NCBI GenBank assembly: GCA_910584975.1
Contig: CAJUEA010000009.1
Span: 1 to 43,510 of the forward strand
Length of the DNA stretch: 43,510 bases
Direction of reading: 5' to 3'
Source of the DNA: an uncultured Christensenella sp.
GTDB taxonomy: Bacteria > Bacillota > Clostridia > Christensenellales > UBA3700
The notes under the pieces are model-generated. The model did not search any database. It worked only from the letters and a program-made list of their open reading frames with translations, and was not told the DNA's origin. Shown here in pieces: positions 9,027-17,529 of this stretch (positions within the stretch are counted from its first letter, which is position 1; the number at the start of each line of letters is the position of its first letter). The position numbers were made by a program, and so were the translations under genes.

Positions 9027-9908
9027 ATGCAAAAAATTTTAGCTATTGCAGGTGCGACAGCAAGTGGAAAATCTAAAGCTGCTGTAGAGCTTGCAAAAAA
9101 ATTGAATGGTGAGATAATTTCAATGGATTCTATGCAAATTTATAAGCATATGGACATTGGAACTGCAAAAGTTACTTTGCAAGAAATGGAAAATATACCT
9201 CATCATATGATTGACATTGTTGAGCCAAATATGCCTTTTTCCGTATCTGACTTTGTTAAACTGGCAAAAGACAAAATCAATGAAATTACAGCTCGTGGTA
9301 AACTTCCAATTTTGGCAGGTGGTACAGGATTGTATTTTGAAAGTTTGATTTATCCGTTCAATTTTGGTGGTGCAAAATCGGATGAGGATATAAAAAGCAA
9401 TCTTTATAAGCAACTTGAGCAATTTGGGGCTGAATATCTGCACAAGAAACTTATGGAAATTGACCCAATTGATGGAGCAAAAATTCATCCAAACAACACA
9501 AAAAGATTGATAAGAGCGCTTGAAATATACGAAATTACTGGAAATACAAAAACAAATAATTCAACAAATAAGCAACTTTTGTACGACTTGGATATGTATG
9601 TGTTAGACTGGGATAGAGAAATTTTGTATGACAGAATTGAAAAACGCGTTCAGATAATGTTTGATAATGGTTTGCAAAAAGAAATTGAAAATTTGCTGAA
9701 AGTCGGAATAACATTTGATATGCAAAGCATGCAAGGCATTGGTTACAAAGAATTTGCCAGTTATTTTGACGGCAAATGCAGCTTAGACGATGTTAAAAAT
9801 GCAATAATTTTGAATTCAAGACATTATGCAAAAAGACAAATAACTTGGTTCAAGAGATATGATTTTGCAAAATTTATTAAGTTTGAAGATTTGATTGCAA
9901 AATTTTAA
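9027..9908 (+). CDS. miaA: tRNA dimethylallyltransferase MiaA
   Basis: Transfers dimethylallyl from DMAPP to N6 of A37 in tRNA, making the substrate of MiaB. Length 293 aa, slightly short of the usual 300-315. P-loop GATASGKS at residues 9-16, DSMQIY, the PHHMID motif, LAGGTGLYF, SMQGIGYKE and RHYAKRQITWFKR are all present. The start lies one nucleotide after the mutL stop, with AAAGGA inside the mutL end, indicating coupled translation. In Bacilli this position is followed by hfq; here no hfq is seen and ynbB comes next after a 144-bp gap. Confidence 0.96.
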   Translation: MQKILAIAGATASGKSKAAVELAKKLNGEIISMDSMQIYKHMDIGTAKVTLQEMENIPHHMIDIVEPNMPFSVSDFVKLAKDKINEITARGKLPILAGGTGLYFESLIYPFNFGGAKSDEDIKSNLYKQLEQFGAEYLHKKLMEIDPIDGAKIHPNNTKRLIRALEIYEITGNTKTNNSTNKQLLYDLDMYVLDWDREILYDRIEKRVQIMFDNGLQKEIENLLKVGITFDMQSMQGIGYKEFASYFDGKCSLDDVKNAIILNSRHYAKRQITWFKRYDFAKFIKFEDLIAKF

Positions 9909-10052
9909 TAGATATTTAATATTGTTATTTAAATTATAAAATTAATTATGACCAAAGAATTATTATTTTTATTCTTATACTATATAAATTCTTATTTGTT
10001 TATTTATAATTAAGCATAAAAATCGTGAAAGCTGAAAACTAAAGGAGATTTT

Positions 10053-11291
10053 ATGAATATTGATTCAAAAGTTTTATCAATAATTAACAATGCAGAAAAC
10101 AAACTGCAAGATTTTTATAAGGAATTGGAAAACACAGCTTTTTTAAATCAAAAAAAAGTTTTGGAGGCTTTTCAAAACAATAATGTTGCCTTAAGACATT
10201 TTAGTGGCACAAGTGGATATGGTTATGACGATATTGGCAGAGACACTTTATGCAAAGTTTTTGCAGATATTTTTCATTCTGAGGCAGCAATTGTATCGCC
10301 ACTTATTGCATCTGGCACACATGCTTTAACACTTGCTTTGTTTGGAATCTTGCGACCTAATGATAAAATGCTTGCAATTTCAGGCTCGCCATATGACACA
10401 TTATTGTCAGTTATAAATGGTAAAAATATCGGTTCACTTAAAGATTTTGGCGTAAAATATGAAGAAATCTCATTAAAAAACAATAATTTTGATTTTGAGG
10501 CAATTGAAAAATCAATCAAATGCGAAATTCCAAAACTTATCTTTATTGGAAGATCTCGTGGCTATGAATGGCGTGATGCATTGTCAGTTGAAAAAATTGG
10601 AAAAGCTATTGATTTTATTAAAAATATTGATAAAAATATCGTAGTAATGGTTGATAATTGCTATGGCGAATTTATGGATATATTAGAACCTACTGATGTA
10701 AATACAGATATGATGGTTGGCTCACTAATCAAAAATCCTGGTGGGGGCTTGGCTCCAACTGGTGGCTATATAGCTGGAAAAGAAAGTGTTATTGAGCAAG
10801 TGGCTTTCAGATTGACTTCGCCATCCATTGGTATGGAAATCGGATCATACACTGGTGGTTATAGACAATTTTATCAAGGCATATTTTTAGCACCTCACAC
10901 AACAATGAATGCGACAAAAGGCAGTGCTTTATTTGCTCAAGTTTTTAGCGATTTGGGGTACGAAGTTTGTCCTGAACCAACTGCAAAATGCAATGATACA
11001 GTAAGATCAATTAAATTTAACACAAAAGACGAATTGATAAGTTTTATCCAATCCATTCAAAAAGCATCGCCAATTGACAGCAATGTTTTGCCTATGCCTT
11101 GGGCAATGCCCGGATATGATGACGAAGTTATTATGGCTGCTGGAACATTTGTTGCAGGTGCAAGCATTGAATTGTCTGCAGATTCTCCAATCAAAGAGCC
11201 TTATATCGCTTATGTTCAAGGTGGTTTAACTTACGAACATGTCAAACTTGCAGTCATTATGTGCGTACAAGAATTGCTTGCAAACAAATAA
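10053..11291 (+). CDS. ynbB: PLP-dependent methionine gamma-lyase-like protein (aluminium resistance family, YnbB)
   Basis: Fold-type I PLP enzyme of the family called Met_gamma_lyase or aluminium resistance protein; 412 aa. SGTHAL forms the phosphate-binding region, VVMVDNCYGEF provides the Asp that contacts the PLP ring, and SLIKNPGGG holds the Schiff-base Lys227. The true substrate of this family is not settled, so lyase is only a class label. The ribosome site AAAGGAGA at 10041-10048 supports the ATG. Position after miaA is conserved in Bacilli (miaA-hfq-hflX-ynbB-glnR), with hfq and hflX missing here. A clear terminator follows. Confidence 0.9.
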   Translation: MNIDSKVLSIINNAENKLQDFYKELENTAFLNQKKVLEAFQNNNVALRHFSGTSGYGYDDIGRDTLCKVFADIFHSEAAIVSPLIASGTHALTLALFGILRPNDKMLAISGSPYDTLLSVINGKNIGSLKDFGVKYEEISLKNNNFDFEAIEKSIKCEIPKLIFIGRSRGYEWRDALSVEKIGKAIDFIKNIDKNIVVMVDNCYGEFMDILEPTDVNTDMMVGSLIKNPGGGLAPTGGYIAGKESVIEQVAFRLTSPSIGMEIGSYTGGYRQFYQGIFLAPHTTMNATKGSALFAQVFSDLGYEVCPEPTAKCNDTVRSIKFNTKDELISFIQSIQKASPIDSNVLPMPWAMPGYDDEVIMAAGTFVAGASIELSADSPIKEPYIAYVQGGLTYEHVKLAVIMCVQELLANK

Positions 11292-11350
11292 TTTTATCTT
11301 TTTTTCAATTTATTTTGCAAATAAAAGCTAATAAAAAATGTCATTTTGAG

Positions 11351-11388
11351 AAAAAAATAAGAGTTAAAAAAGCTCTTATTTTTTTATA
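11351..11388 (+). terminator. Rho-independent terminator of ynbB
   Basis: A 13-bp perfect stem, AAAAAAATAAGAG (11351-11363) with CTCTTATTTTTTT (11373-11385), a 9-nt loop and a T-run in the right arm. Confidence 0.85.
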
Positions 11389-11693
11389 TTACAATAAATA
11401 TTTGTTCAAATTTGCAATAAAATCAAAGATTTCAATCTTAAATATAAATTTAATCTCACAATTTTGTAAAAAACAATATTTAAGATTAATAAAGTTAAAT
11501 AAAAAGTAAAAAATTGATTGATTTTTTAATTTAAAATGCAATATATTAAAGTTTTAATTAAAAATATGCAAAATAAAATAAAAATTAGACATTAAAAATC
11601 GAACTAAAAGACTCAAATTTTCCTTGTAAAAATCGTATATAAAACTTAAAATTTACACGACAAAATTCAGAACTTAAAGCTCAAATTAATGCT

Positions 11694-11730
11694 GCAAAAA
11701 TTAAAAAACATTGATATGAAAATCAATGTT
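11694..11730 (-). terminator. Rho-independent terminator of the recombinase gene
   Basis: AACATTGAT (11707-11715) pairs with ATCAATGTT (11722-11730) around a 6-nt loop. Read on the minus strand the stem is followed by TTTTTTAATTTTT, about 90 nt past the recombinase stop. Confidence 0.75.
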
Positions 11731-11818
11731 AAATAATAAAATTTTTTATAATATATTTTGTTTAAAATTTTGCAATAATTTGCAATAAAAATATTATTTA
11801 TAATAATTAAATTGCAAT

Positions 11819-12883
11819 TTAATCTTCAAATTTTGAAGGTTTTTCACGAATTTCAACTTGCTTTGATGCCTCTTTTTTGATTTCTTCGCTAATGTCAGCA
11901 TAGTGCTTTTTTGTTACATTTACATCTTTATGTCCCAAAAGTTCAGCAACAACATAAATATCCTTTGTTGAACGATACAAATTTGTGCCAAAAGTGCTAC
12001 GCAATTTATGTGGAGTTATATTTTTTAAAGGAGAGACGATTTTTGCATATTTTTTCACAAGCAATTCAACACTTCGCACGGTAATGCGTTTGTTTTGCAA
12101 ACTTAAAAAAAATGCATTTTCATCTTTTTGGGCAGCATTTATTTGCTGACGCTTTTCAAAATATTCCAAAAGAGCAATGGAAACATCGTCGTTAAAGTAA
12201 AGGATGGCTTGATTTCCACCTTTTCGAGTAACTTTAAAAGAATTTGTGTAAAAATCAATATCTTCAATATTTATTCCAACAAGCTCACTAATACGAATGC
12301 CAGTGCCTAAAAATAATGATAATATTGCAATGTCGCGCAATCTGTTGACCTCGTGATAAACTTTTTGCTTTGGAGAAAGAGAAGTTCCGTTGTCAGCTAT
12401 GTTCAAAATGTCAAATACTTCTTGTTGCTCAAGTCTGATTATAGGCTTTTCGTGCAGTTTTGGCATATCAACTTTGGATGCAACATTGCCATCAATCAAA
12501 TCTTTATTGTACATATATTTGAAAAAACTGCGAATAGAGGCAAGTTTTCGTGATTTTGCGGTCAGAGAATTTGAATATTCTTTGCCATGATAAACATAAT
12601 GCGTTAAATATGAAATAAATTTTTCAATATCAAAAGCCTCAATTCTATTAAGGTGTTTTAAAGTAAAAGTATCTTTATCTAAGCCGTAAAATTTACGCGA
12701 ATTTGTGTACAAATAATCAAAAAAAATCAACAAATCACGAGCGTATCCCAAGCGTGTCAAAGGAGAGGTAGTTGTTTCAATACCAATAAAAAAGTCTTCC
12801 ACAAATTCAGGAAGTTCAAATAACAATTGTTTAATTTTGCTTTCAGTATCCAAACGACGCTCATCAAAATAACTTTTTTCCAT
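11819..12883 (-). CDS. Tyrosine recombinase, XerS-like
   Basis: Site-specific recombinase of 354 aa with a SAM-like core-binding domain (about 25-135) and a catalytic domain (about 150-335). All six active-site residues are present: R197 (GTGIR), K221 (TRKGG), H292 and R295 (PHKLR), H318 (LLGH) and nucleophile Y328 (KKHYAD). Length, the TRKGG hairpin and the LYRSTKD segment resemble single-recombinase XerS proteins of Streptococcus, which resolve chromosome dimers at a dif site beside their gene. It sits among core genes with no phage or transposon genes, so a housekeeping role fits better than a prophage integrase. A promoter ends 6 nt before the ATG and no ribosome site is visible, so the mRNA may be leaderless. 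Confidence 0.85.
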   Translation of the reverse strand: MEKSYFDERRLDTESKIKQLLFELPEFVEDFFIGIETTTSPLTRLGYARDLLIFFDYLYTNSRKFYGLDKDTFTLKHLNRIEAFDIEKFISYLTHYVYHGKEYSNSLTAKSRKLASIRSFFKYMYNKDLIDGNVASKVDMPKLHEKPIIRLEQQEVFDILNIADNGTSLSPKQKVYHEVNRLRDIAILSLFLGTGIRISELVGINIEDIDFYTNSFKVTRKGGNQAILYFNDDVSIALLEYFEKRQQINAAQKDENAFFLSLQNKRITVRSVELLVKKYAKIVSPLKNITPHKLRSTFGTNLYRSTKDIYVVAELLGHKDVNVTKKHYADISEEIKKEASKQVEIREKPSKFED

Positions 12884-12889
12884 AAAAAT

Positions 12890-12918
12890 ATTATAGCATA
12901 ATTAAGAAAAAATTTCAA
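12890..12918 (-). promoter_or_regulatory. Sigma-A promoter of the recombinase, giving a leaderless message
   Basis: Minus strand TTGAAA (12918-12913), a 17-nt spacer and TATAAT (12895-12890). Only six nucleotides (ATTTTT) separate the -10 box from the ATG at 12883, so transcription should start at or next to the A of the start codon. No Shine-Dalgarno sequence is present. Confidence 0.7.
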
Positions 12919-12921
12919 TAC

Positions 12922-12932
12922 ATTTCGCAAAA
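12922..12932 (+). promoter_or_regulatory. Dif-type half-site abutting the recombinase promoter
   Basis: ATTTCGCAAAA at 12922-12932 differs at one base from the left arm of the dif-like site at 13314 (ATTTCGTAAAA) and contains the TTCGCAAAA core of that site's right arm. It lies 3 bp upstream of the -35 box; the second half is not conserved. Binding here could let the recombinase control its own promoter. Confidence 0.35.
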
Positions 12933-13313
12933 CAAAAAATTAATTGTGTAATAAATTTTGAATTTAAAGGGAATAATAAATATAATTAATTAAACATTAA
13001 ATTAAAATATTTGGCAATACAAATTTTTAATTTTATAATAATATTGCAAAAAATATTCATTATATTTTAATCAAAAATCTTATAGCAAAAAAATAATAGC
13101 GATAATTACATTAATAAATTAAAATTGTTACTATAATAATTAAGAGAAAATTAATTTAAAATGAAAAAATTAAAATATGTGCAAATATTAATATAAATAA
13201 AGATTTAAATAAATTAATAAATCTACATATGATTATAAATTTTTATTAAAAATCAATTTATATTTGTAATAAATGCAAAATTTAATGTTAAAAATCGCTT
13301 TTTAACCCATTAC

Positions 13314-13341
13314 ATTTCGTAAAACTTGTCTTTTGCGAATA
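13314..13341. other. Candidate dif-like recombination site
   Basis: Two 11-bp arms, ATTTCGTAAAA (13314-13324) and TTTTGCGAATA (13331-13341), flank a 6-bp centre (cttgtc), which is the exact 28-bp dif geometry. The arms are imperfect inverted repeats (8 of 11). Compared with the B. subtilis dif arms as I remember them (ACTTCCTAGAA and TTATGTAAACT) 14 of 22 arm positions agree. It lies about 430 bp upstream of the XerS-like recombinase, the arrangement known for streptococcal xerS/difSL. Confidence 0.5.
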
Positions 13342-13648
13342 GTTGCAAATGTATTCTTCCTACTAAATTTTTACAAATAACCTGCTAAAAAGTCAAGTAA
13401 ATCAAGGTGTTTTGAATATTTATCCCCTAAATATACATATAGATGAAAAATATTTTTTCGCTATTAAATTTTTTTTCACGATTTGATATTTTTTGCACCT
13501 TCACTCCCCTTTTATTATGAAAAACGGCTTAATTGATAATTATTTTTGTTATTCTATTGACTTTTTAATAAAAATATATTATAATTTAATATGTTAAAAT
13601 AAATTTTATTTATTAAAATTTTTAATTTGCAAAAAAAATAAACTAATA

Positions 13649-13686
13649 AAGTGAATTGATATTGTACTTTAACATTTGATTCACTT
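13649..13686. promoter_or_regulatory. Candidate PadR operator and overlapping promoter
   Basis: AAGTGAAT (13649-13656) and ATTCACTT (13679-13686) are perfect 8-bp inverted repeats 22 bp apart. The right arm overlaps a candidate -35 (TTCACT, 13680-13685) followed by a 17-nt spacer and TATATA (13703-13708). Autoregulation by PadR-family proteins is common, so a bound protein here could shut off its own gene. Confidence 0.4.
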
Positions 13687-13771
13687 ATCATTAAAAACAT
13701 TCTATATAAAAAATAACAGAATTTTAAATTGAGCACAAGCACTGCTCTTGCTAAACTAAAAGGAGGTTAAC

Positions 13772-15289
13772 ATGGATAACACTAATATTGATTTGATTAG
13801 AAGTCATATGGACACTATAATTTTGAGAACACTTCAAAATAGTGACAAATACGGCTTGGAAATTTTGAATGAAATCAAAAGTCTTAGTGATGATTTGTAT
13901 ACCGTTAAGCAACCTACTTTGTATAGCAGTTTAAAAAGATTGGAGGCTCAAGGCTTGGTACTATCCTGCCCAGGTGAAGAAACAAAAGGAGCTAATCGTA
14001 CATATTACAGACTTACTGACGAAGGCAGAGCTTTTTTGGAGGCAGATCAAAGTCAATGGGAATTTGCAAGAACAATTATTGACAAGTTATTGTCAGACAA
14101 AGTATTTGACAAAGATGCTGAAAAACCTTTTGAACCATCTGACTACAGACCACTTACAAAGCGTACGAAAAAAGAAACTGAAGAAAAAGTTGTTGTTAAA
14201 TATGTTGAAGTTGAAAAACCTGTTTATATTGACAGGCACACGGGACAAAGAATTGACAACTACTCTCCTGACCAAAACAACGAAGAGGATTTTAGCGAAA
14301 ATGTCAATAGTTTTGCAGTTTATGACAATCAAAACGATCCTTTGCAAGAGACAAAAAGTTATTCAGTAGAAAATGAAATTGTTGAGATTAATAAAAACAC
14401 TGCTGAAGAAATAGAAAAGTTTGAGGAAAATCAGGAAATCGCAGGCGATATTATTGAGGAAAATCAACAGATTAAGAATAACATCCAACAAGAATATACT
14501 TTTGAAGAAAGCGACCTTGAACTTAATGATGAATATAATAATTATCACATAAGTAACACTCAAATTACTGAAGATGACTATTATAGTGATGATTACAAGC
14601 CTAGTAGTAGTGGCAAGTTTTCCTCTCAATCACAAATAAATCACAATGATTACATTGACAATGACATTGACTATATCGGAATGATTGAAGATGTAATTTC
14701 TAGTGGCGAACAAACAACTGATACAAGCAAAAATGCACCTACATTGATTGAAAGTTATGAAGGCGAAATTACAATGGCAGAGCTAAAACAAAGCCTTGCC
14801 AAAAAAAATATAACCTTAAAGAGCTATCAAAAAAACAATTCAATTACATACTACTCTGGTAAATTTTATTATTCAAATAAGTTATTGCGAGATTGGTCAT
14901 GGATAACATATGCCCTTTATTTGTTGTTTTTGATACTATCTTATGGATTAGGCAAAGATAACGGAATTCAATGGACATATATATTAGGCTTTGCAATTGG
15001 TGGAATTGTTTTACCTGTTGTGTGCACTTTCCTTTGGAGTAAATCTCCACTAAGAAAAAAGCGTAATAATCTGACATTAAACAATGCGATGCTGAGTGCT
15101 TTTATACTTATGATAGCATTTTTTGTATTGATTTTGATTATTGCATTTTTTGCAGCACAAATTGATACAACAAAACCGACAGAATTTGTTCCCGCATTAG
15201 TAGTTCCAAGCTGTTCACTTTTGTTGTTACCACTTGCAGTTGTAATTTATGCAATGTTGTTTAAAATCAAAAACTATCACTTGAAATAA
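13772..15289 (+). CDS. PadR winged-helix regulator fused to a four-helix membrane domain
   Basis: 505 aa in three parts. Residues 1-95 form a PadR-type winged helix (IILRTLQNSDKYGLEI, QPTLYSSLKRLEAQGL, RTYYRLTDEGRAFL). Residues about 100-320 are a low-complexity, strongly acidic linker rich in Asn, Glu, Asp and Ser. The C-terminus has four hydrophobic segments at about 374-395, 401-424, 438-463 and 472-497. Ordinary PadR proteins are soluble and 100-200 aa long, so this is an unusual membrane-tethered version; the linker could let the DNA-binding head reach DNA while anchored. Ligand, target genes and the role of the membrane part are unknown. AAAGGAGG supports the ATG, and the gene stands alone with its own terminator. 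Confidence 0.85.
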   Translation: MDNTNIDLIRSHMDTIILRTLQNSDKYGLEILNEIKSLSDDLYTVKQPTLYSSLKRLEAQGLVLSCPGEETKGANRTYYRLTDEGRAFLEADQSQWEFARTIIDKLLSDKVFDKDAEKPFEPSDYRPLTKRTKKETEEKVVVKYVEVEKPVYIDRHTGQRIDNYSPDQNNEEDFSENVNSFAVYDNQNDPLQETKSYSVENEIVEINKNTAEEIEKFEENQEIAGDIIEENQQIKNNIQQEYTFEESDLELNDEYNNYHISNTQITEDDYYSDDYKPSSSGKFSSQSQINHNDYIDNDIDYIGMIEDVISSGEQTTDTSKNAPTLIESYEGEITMAELKQSLAKKNITLKSYQKNNSITYYSGKFYYSNKLLRDWSWITYALYLLFLILSYGLGKDNGIQWTYILGFAIGGIVLPVVCTFLWSKSPLRKKRNNLTLNNAMLSAFILMIAFFVLILIIAFFAAQIDTTKPTEFVPALVVPSCSLLLLPLAVVIYAMLFKIKNYHLK

Positions 15290-15340
15290 TATAAAATTGT
15301 GAAAATTTTAGATAATATTTTTAAACCTTAATTAAAGATA

Positions 15341-15370
15341 AAAAATCGCTCAAAAATGAGCGATTTTTTT
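15341..15370 (+). terminator. Bidirectional terminator between the PadR gene and rluB
   Basis: AAAAATCGCTCA (15341-15352) pairs with TGAGCGATTTTT (15357-15368) around an AAAA loop. A T-run follows on the plus strand and a T-rich stretch on the minus strand. It lies in the convergent 291-bp gap, which holds nothing else recognisable. Confidence 0.88.
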
Positions 15371-15580
15371 CTTTGTTGAAATATTTTAATAATTTAATTG
15401 AGATTTCTTGATATTATTATAATCTAAGAAAATTACTCTAATAATTCAATTATTTTTTGTAAGATTAATAATATCATGATTTTATAATTATTTTTGTCAC
15501 TAAAGTTAAATTAAATTATATTAAATGCTTATTGATTAATTTATCAATTTTAATAAATGTCGTATAATTTTAAATTGTAA

Positions 15581-16300
15581 TTATAAATTTTTAAGATATT
15601 CCAGCTCAAAATCATTTAAATATCTATATCCACCACGAGATAATCCACCCAATCGCAACTCTCCGATAGCAACGCGTTTCAAAAAGATAACTTCTCTTTC
15701 AACTGCCTCAAACATTTTTCTTACTTGACGATTTCTGCCTTCGCTGATTGTTACTTCTAGCCTTGAAATTCCGTTTGAGTATTCAAGCAATTTGACTTTT
15801 GAGCGCTTTGTAACACTTCCATCCACCATAACGCCTTTGCGTAATTGTGCAAGCTTGTGCTCTGGCATTTCTCCATTTACTTTTACCAAATAAGTTTTTG
15901 TGATTTCAAAACTTGGATGAGTTATTTTGTTGGCAAGGTCTCCGTCATTTGTTAAAAGCAATAGTCCTTCTGAATCATAGTCAAGCCTTCCAATAGGAAA
16001 AAGTCTTGGAGACGAAATATCAACATAATCAAAAATTGTTTTTCGCCCTTTTTCGTCGCTTGTTGTTGTAACACAACCCTTTGGCTTGTTGAACATAACA
16101 ACCACGCATTTTGTGTTTTGTTTGCAAATGATATCATCAACCATAATTGTATCGTTGTAAATGTTTACCTTTGTGCCAAGTTCTGTAACAACTTTGCCGT
16201 TTATTTTTACTCTTCCATCTGCAATAATCTGATCTGCACCACGCCTTGATGCAACACCACACTCTGCTAAATATTTGTTTAATCTTTCCAGTCTTGCCAT
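15581..16300 (-). CDS. rluB: 23S rRNA pseudouridine synthase, RluB/RsuA family
   Basis: Converts a uridine to pseudouridine in ribosomal RNA. An N-terminal S4 RNA-binding domain (RLNKYLAECGVASRRGADQ) is followed by the RsuA-type catalytic domain with D107 in GRLD and GLLLLTNDG, then the GRNRQVRKMFE motif. I start at ATG 16300 (MARLERLNKYL), which has AGGAG five nucleotides upstream; an upstream in-frame ATG at 16351 lacks a ribosome site. Length 239 aa is standard. It is the last gene of the scpA-scpB-DUF2953-ytfJ-dacF-rluB cluster. RluB is favoured over RsuA by this context. Confidence 0.93.
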   Translation of the reverse strand: MARLERLNKYLAECGVASRRGADQIIADGRVKINGKVVTELGTKVNIYNDTIMVDDIICKQNTKCVVVMFNKPKGCVTTTSDEKGRKTIFDYVDISSPRLFPIGRLDYDSEGLLLLTNDGDLANKITHPSFEITKTYLVKVNGEMPEHKLAQLRKGVMVDGSVTKRSKVKLLEYSNGISRLEVTISEGRNRQVRKMFEAVEREVIFLKRVAIGELRLGGLSRGGYRYLNDFELEYLKNL

Positions 16301-16368
16301 ACAATCTCCTATTTGCCTAAATTTATAGTCAGATAGAAAATTATCATACACTATTTTTTAAGCTACTA

Positions 16369-17529
16369 TTAAATAGTATAGATTTTTTTGACAAAAAGCA
16401 AGTGTTTATCGTTAAAAAATTTAATTTCTCCAACAATTTCGCCTTTTTGTATGTTTTCAGGTAAATTTTCCAACAATTTTATATCGTATGTGATGTTTAG
16501 ATTTTCATTTTGCATCGCAGCAAAAACAACATCTTCAGCAACACTCAAATTTAAAATTTGACCACTTGAAGATTTAACCTGTGCAAAACATTGATTTGCT
16601 TTTGCAATAACAACGCTTTTTGTCACAGCAAAACCTCTATTTAAGTTTGCCATACTACTATTCCACATATCATAATGATTTAAAACGACGCTTACAATAG
16701 TAACTCCATTTCTTTTGGCCGCTGAAACAAGGCAACGACCTGCTTTTTTTGTAAATCCTGTTTTTACGCCAATACAACCATCGTATAAGTTTAGCAACTT
16801 ATTTTTGTTTACATAACATTTATTTTCGCCTGTTTGCAATTGAAATTTGTATACTTTTGTACTGCAAATTTTTGCAAAATCCTCATTTTTTAGCCCTTCA
16901 CAAGTTATATATGCTAAGTCATAAGCACTTGTATAATGTTCGTCGTCATGTAAGCCGTGAGGATTGACAAAATGTGTGCTTTTCAACCCCATTTTAACTG
17001 CTGTTTCGTTCATAATATTTGCAAATCCTTCAATACTAGCACCTAAATATCTTGCAATAGCCTCGGCAGCGTCGTTTCCTGATTGCAACATTAAGCCATA
17101 AACCAAATCAATAAGCTTGTATTTTTCCCCTTCTTTCAAATAAACACTAGAGCCTTCCACACCAACAGCCGCTTTTGGAATTTCAACAATATCGTTCAAT
17201 TTCCCACTTATACACGCAATATATGCTGTCATAATTTTTGTTGTTGATGCCATTGGCAATTTGCTGCTTGCGTTTTGTCCATCAAGCAAAATATTTCTGC
17301 TACCTTCCATAACTGCATATGAAGAGCTAACTTTTTTTTCTGCACCTAGCACGCTATTTTGAGTGTTAATTTGATTGTTTTCAATATTGTTATTGTCAAT
17401 TTTTGAAATTCTTACAACCAACAATATTGTACTACAAATTACTATTGCTGCAAAAATTGCGATTAAAATTGTATTCATTATTTTTTGTCTTTTATCAGTT
17501 TCATGCCCGCTTGAATTAAATCTGACCAT
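16369..17529 (-). CDS. Serine-type D-alanyl-D-alanine carboxypeptidase (DacF/DacB-like, S11)
   Basis: Trims the terminal D-Ala of peptidoglycan stem peptides, limiting cross-linking. 386 aa with an N-terminal signal anchor (about 18-40) and a complete S11 active site: S95-TTK98, S150-G-N152, K256-T-G258. A C-terminal beta domain follows. The start at 17529 is backed by AAGGAGAT seven nucleotides upstream, although it overlaps ytfJ by 52 nt. A second ATG at 17478 overlaps the ytfJ stop as TAATG but lacks a good ribosome site. In spore formers a paralogue at this locus shapes spore cortex, which fits the ytfJ neighbour. Confidence 0.92.
   Translation of the reverse strand: MVRFNSSGHETDKRQKIMNTILIAIFAAIVICSTILLVVRISKIDNNNIENNQINTQNSVLGAEKKVSSSYAVMEGSRNILLDGQNASSKLPMASTTKIMTAYIACISGKLNDIVEIPKAAVGVEGSSVYLKEGEKYKLIDLVYGLMLQSGNDAAEAIARYLGASIEGFANIMNETAVKMGLKSTHFVNPHGLHDDEHYTSAYDLAYITCEGLKNEDFAKICSTKVYKFQLQTGENKCYVNKNKLLNLYDGCIGVKTGFTKKAGRCLVSAAKRNGVTIVSVVLNHYDMWNSSMANLNRGFAVTKSVVIAKANQCFAQVKSSSGQILNLSVAEDVVFAAMQNENLNITYDIKLLENLPENIQKGEIVGEIKFFNDKHLLFVKKIYTI

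Larger units (their letters stand above)
11292..11818. other. 527-bp AT-rich convergent spacer
   Basis: Between ynbB (+) and the recombinase (-). It holds one terminator for each strand (11351-11388 and 11694-11730). The rest is low-complexity A/T-rich sequence without a credible gene; an open frame at 11261-11509 crosses the ynbB terminator and has no ribosome site. Confidence 0.6.
12884..13771. other. 888-bp gene-free, extremely AT-rich spacer
   Basis: Divergent region between the recombinase and the PadR gene. It holds the recombinase promoter, the half-site, the dif-like site and the PadR promoter/operator region. The remainder is nearly pure A/T with no open frame that has a ribosome site and no recognisable RNA gene. 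Sequence around 13300-13530 is slightly less AT-rich than the rest. Confidence 0.6.

Noticed and set aside
11261..11509. 82-codon plus-strand open frame after ynbB
   Set aside because: It overlaps the ynbB end, runs through its terminator hairpin, has no ribosome site and is A/T low complexity.
11819..12883. Recombinase as prophage or integrative-element integrase
   Set aside because: No phage, excisionase, relaxase or cargo genes flank it, there is no nearby tRNA attachment site, and all neighbours are core genes; a Xer role fits better.
13554..13742. 62-codon minus-strand frame upstream of the PadR gene
   Set aside because: Composed mostly of Phe, Leu, Ile and Lys from A/T-rich DNA, no ribosome site, and it overlaps the promoter/operator region.
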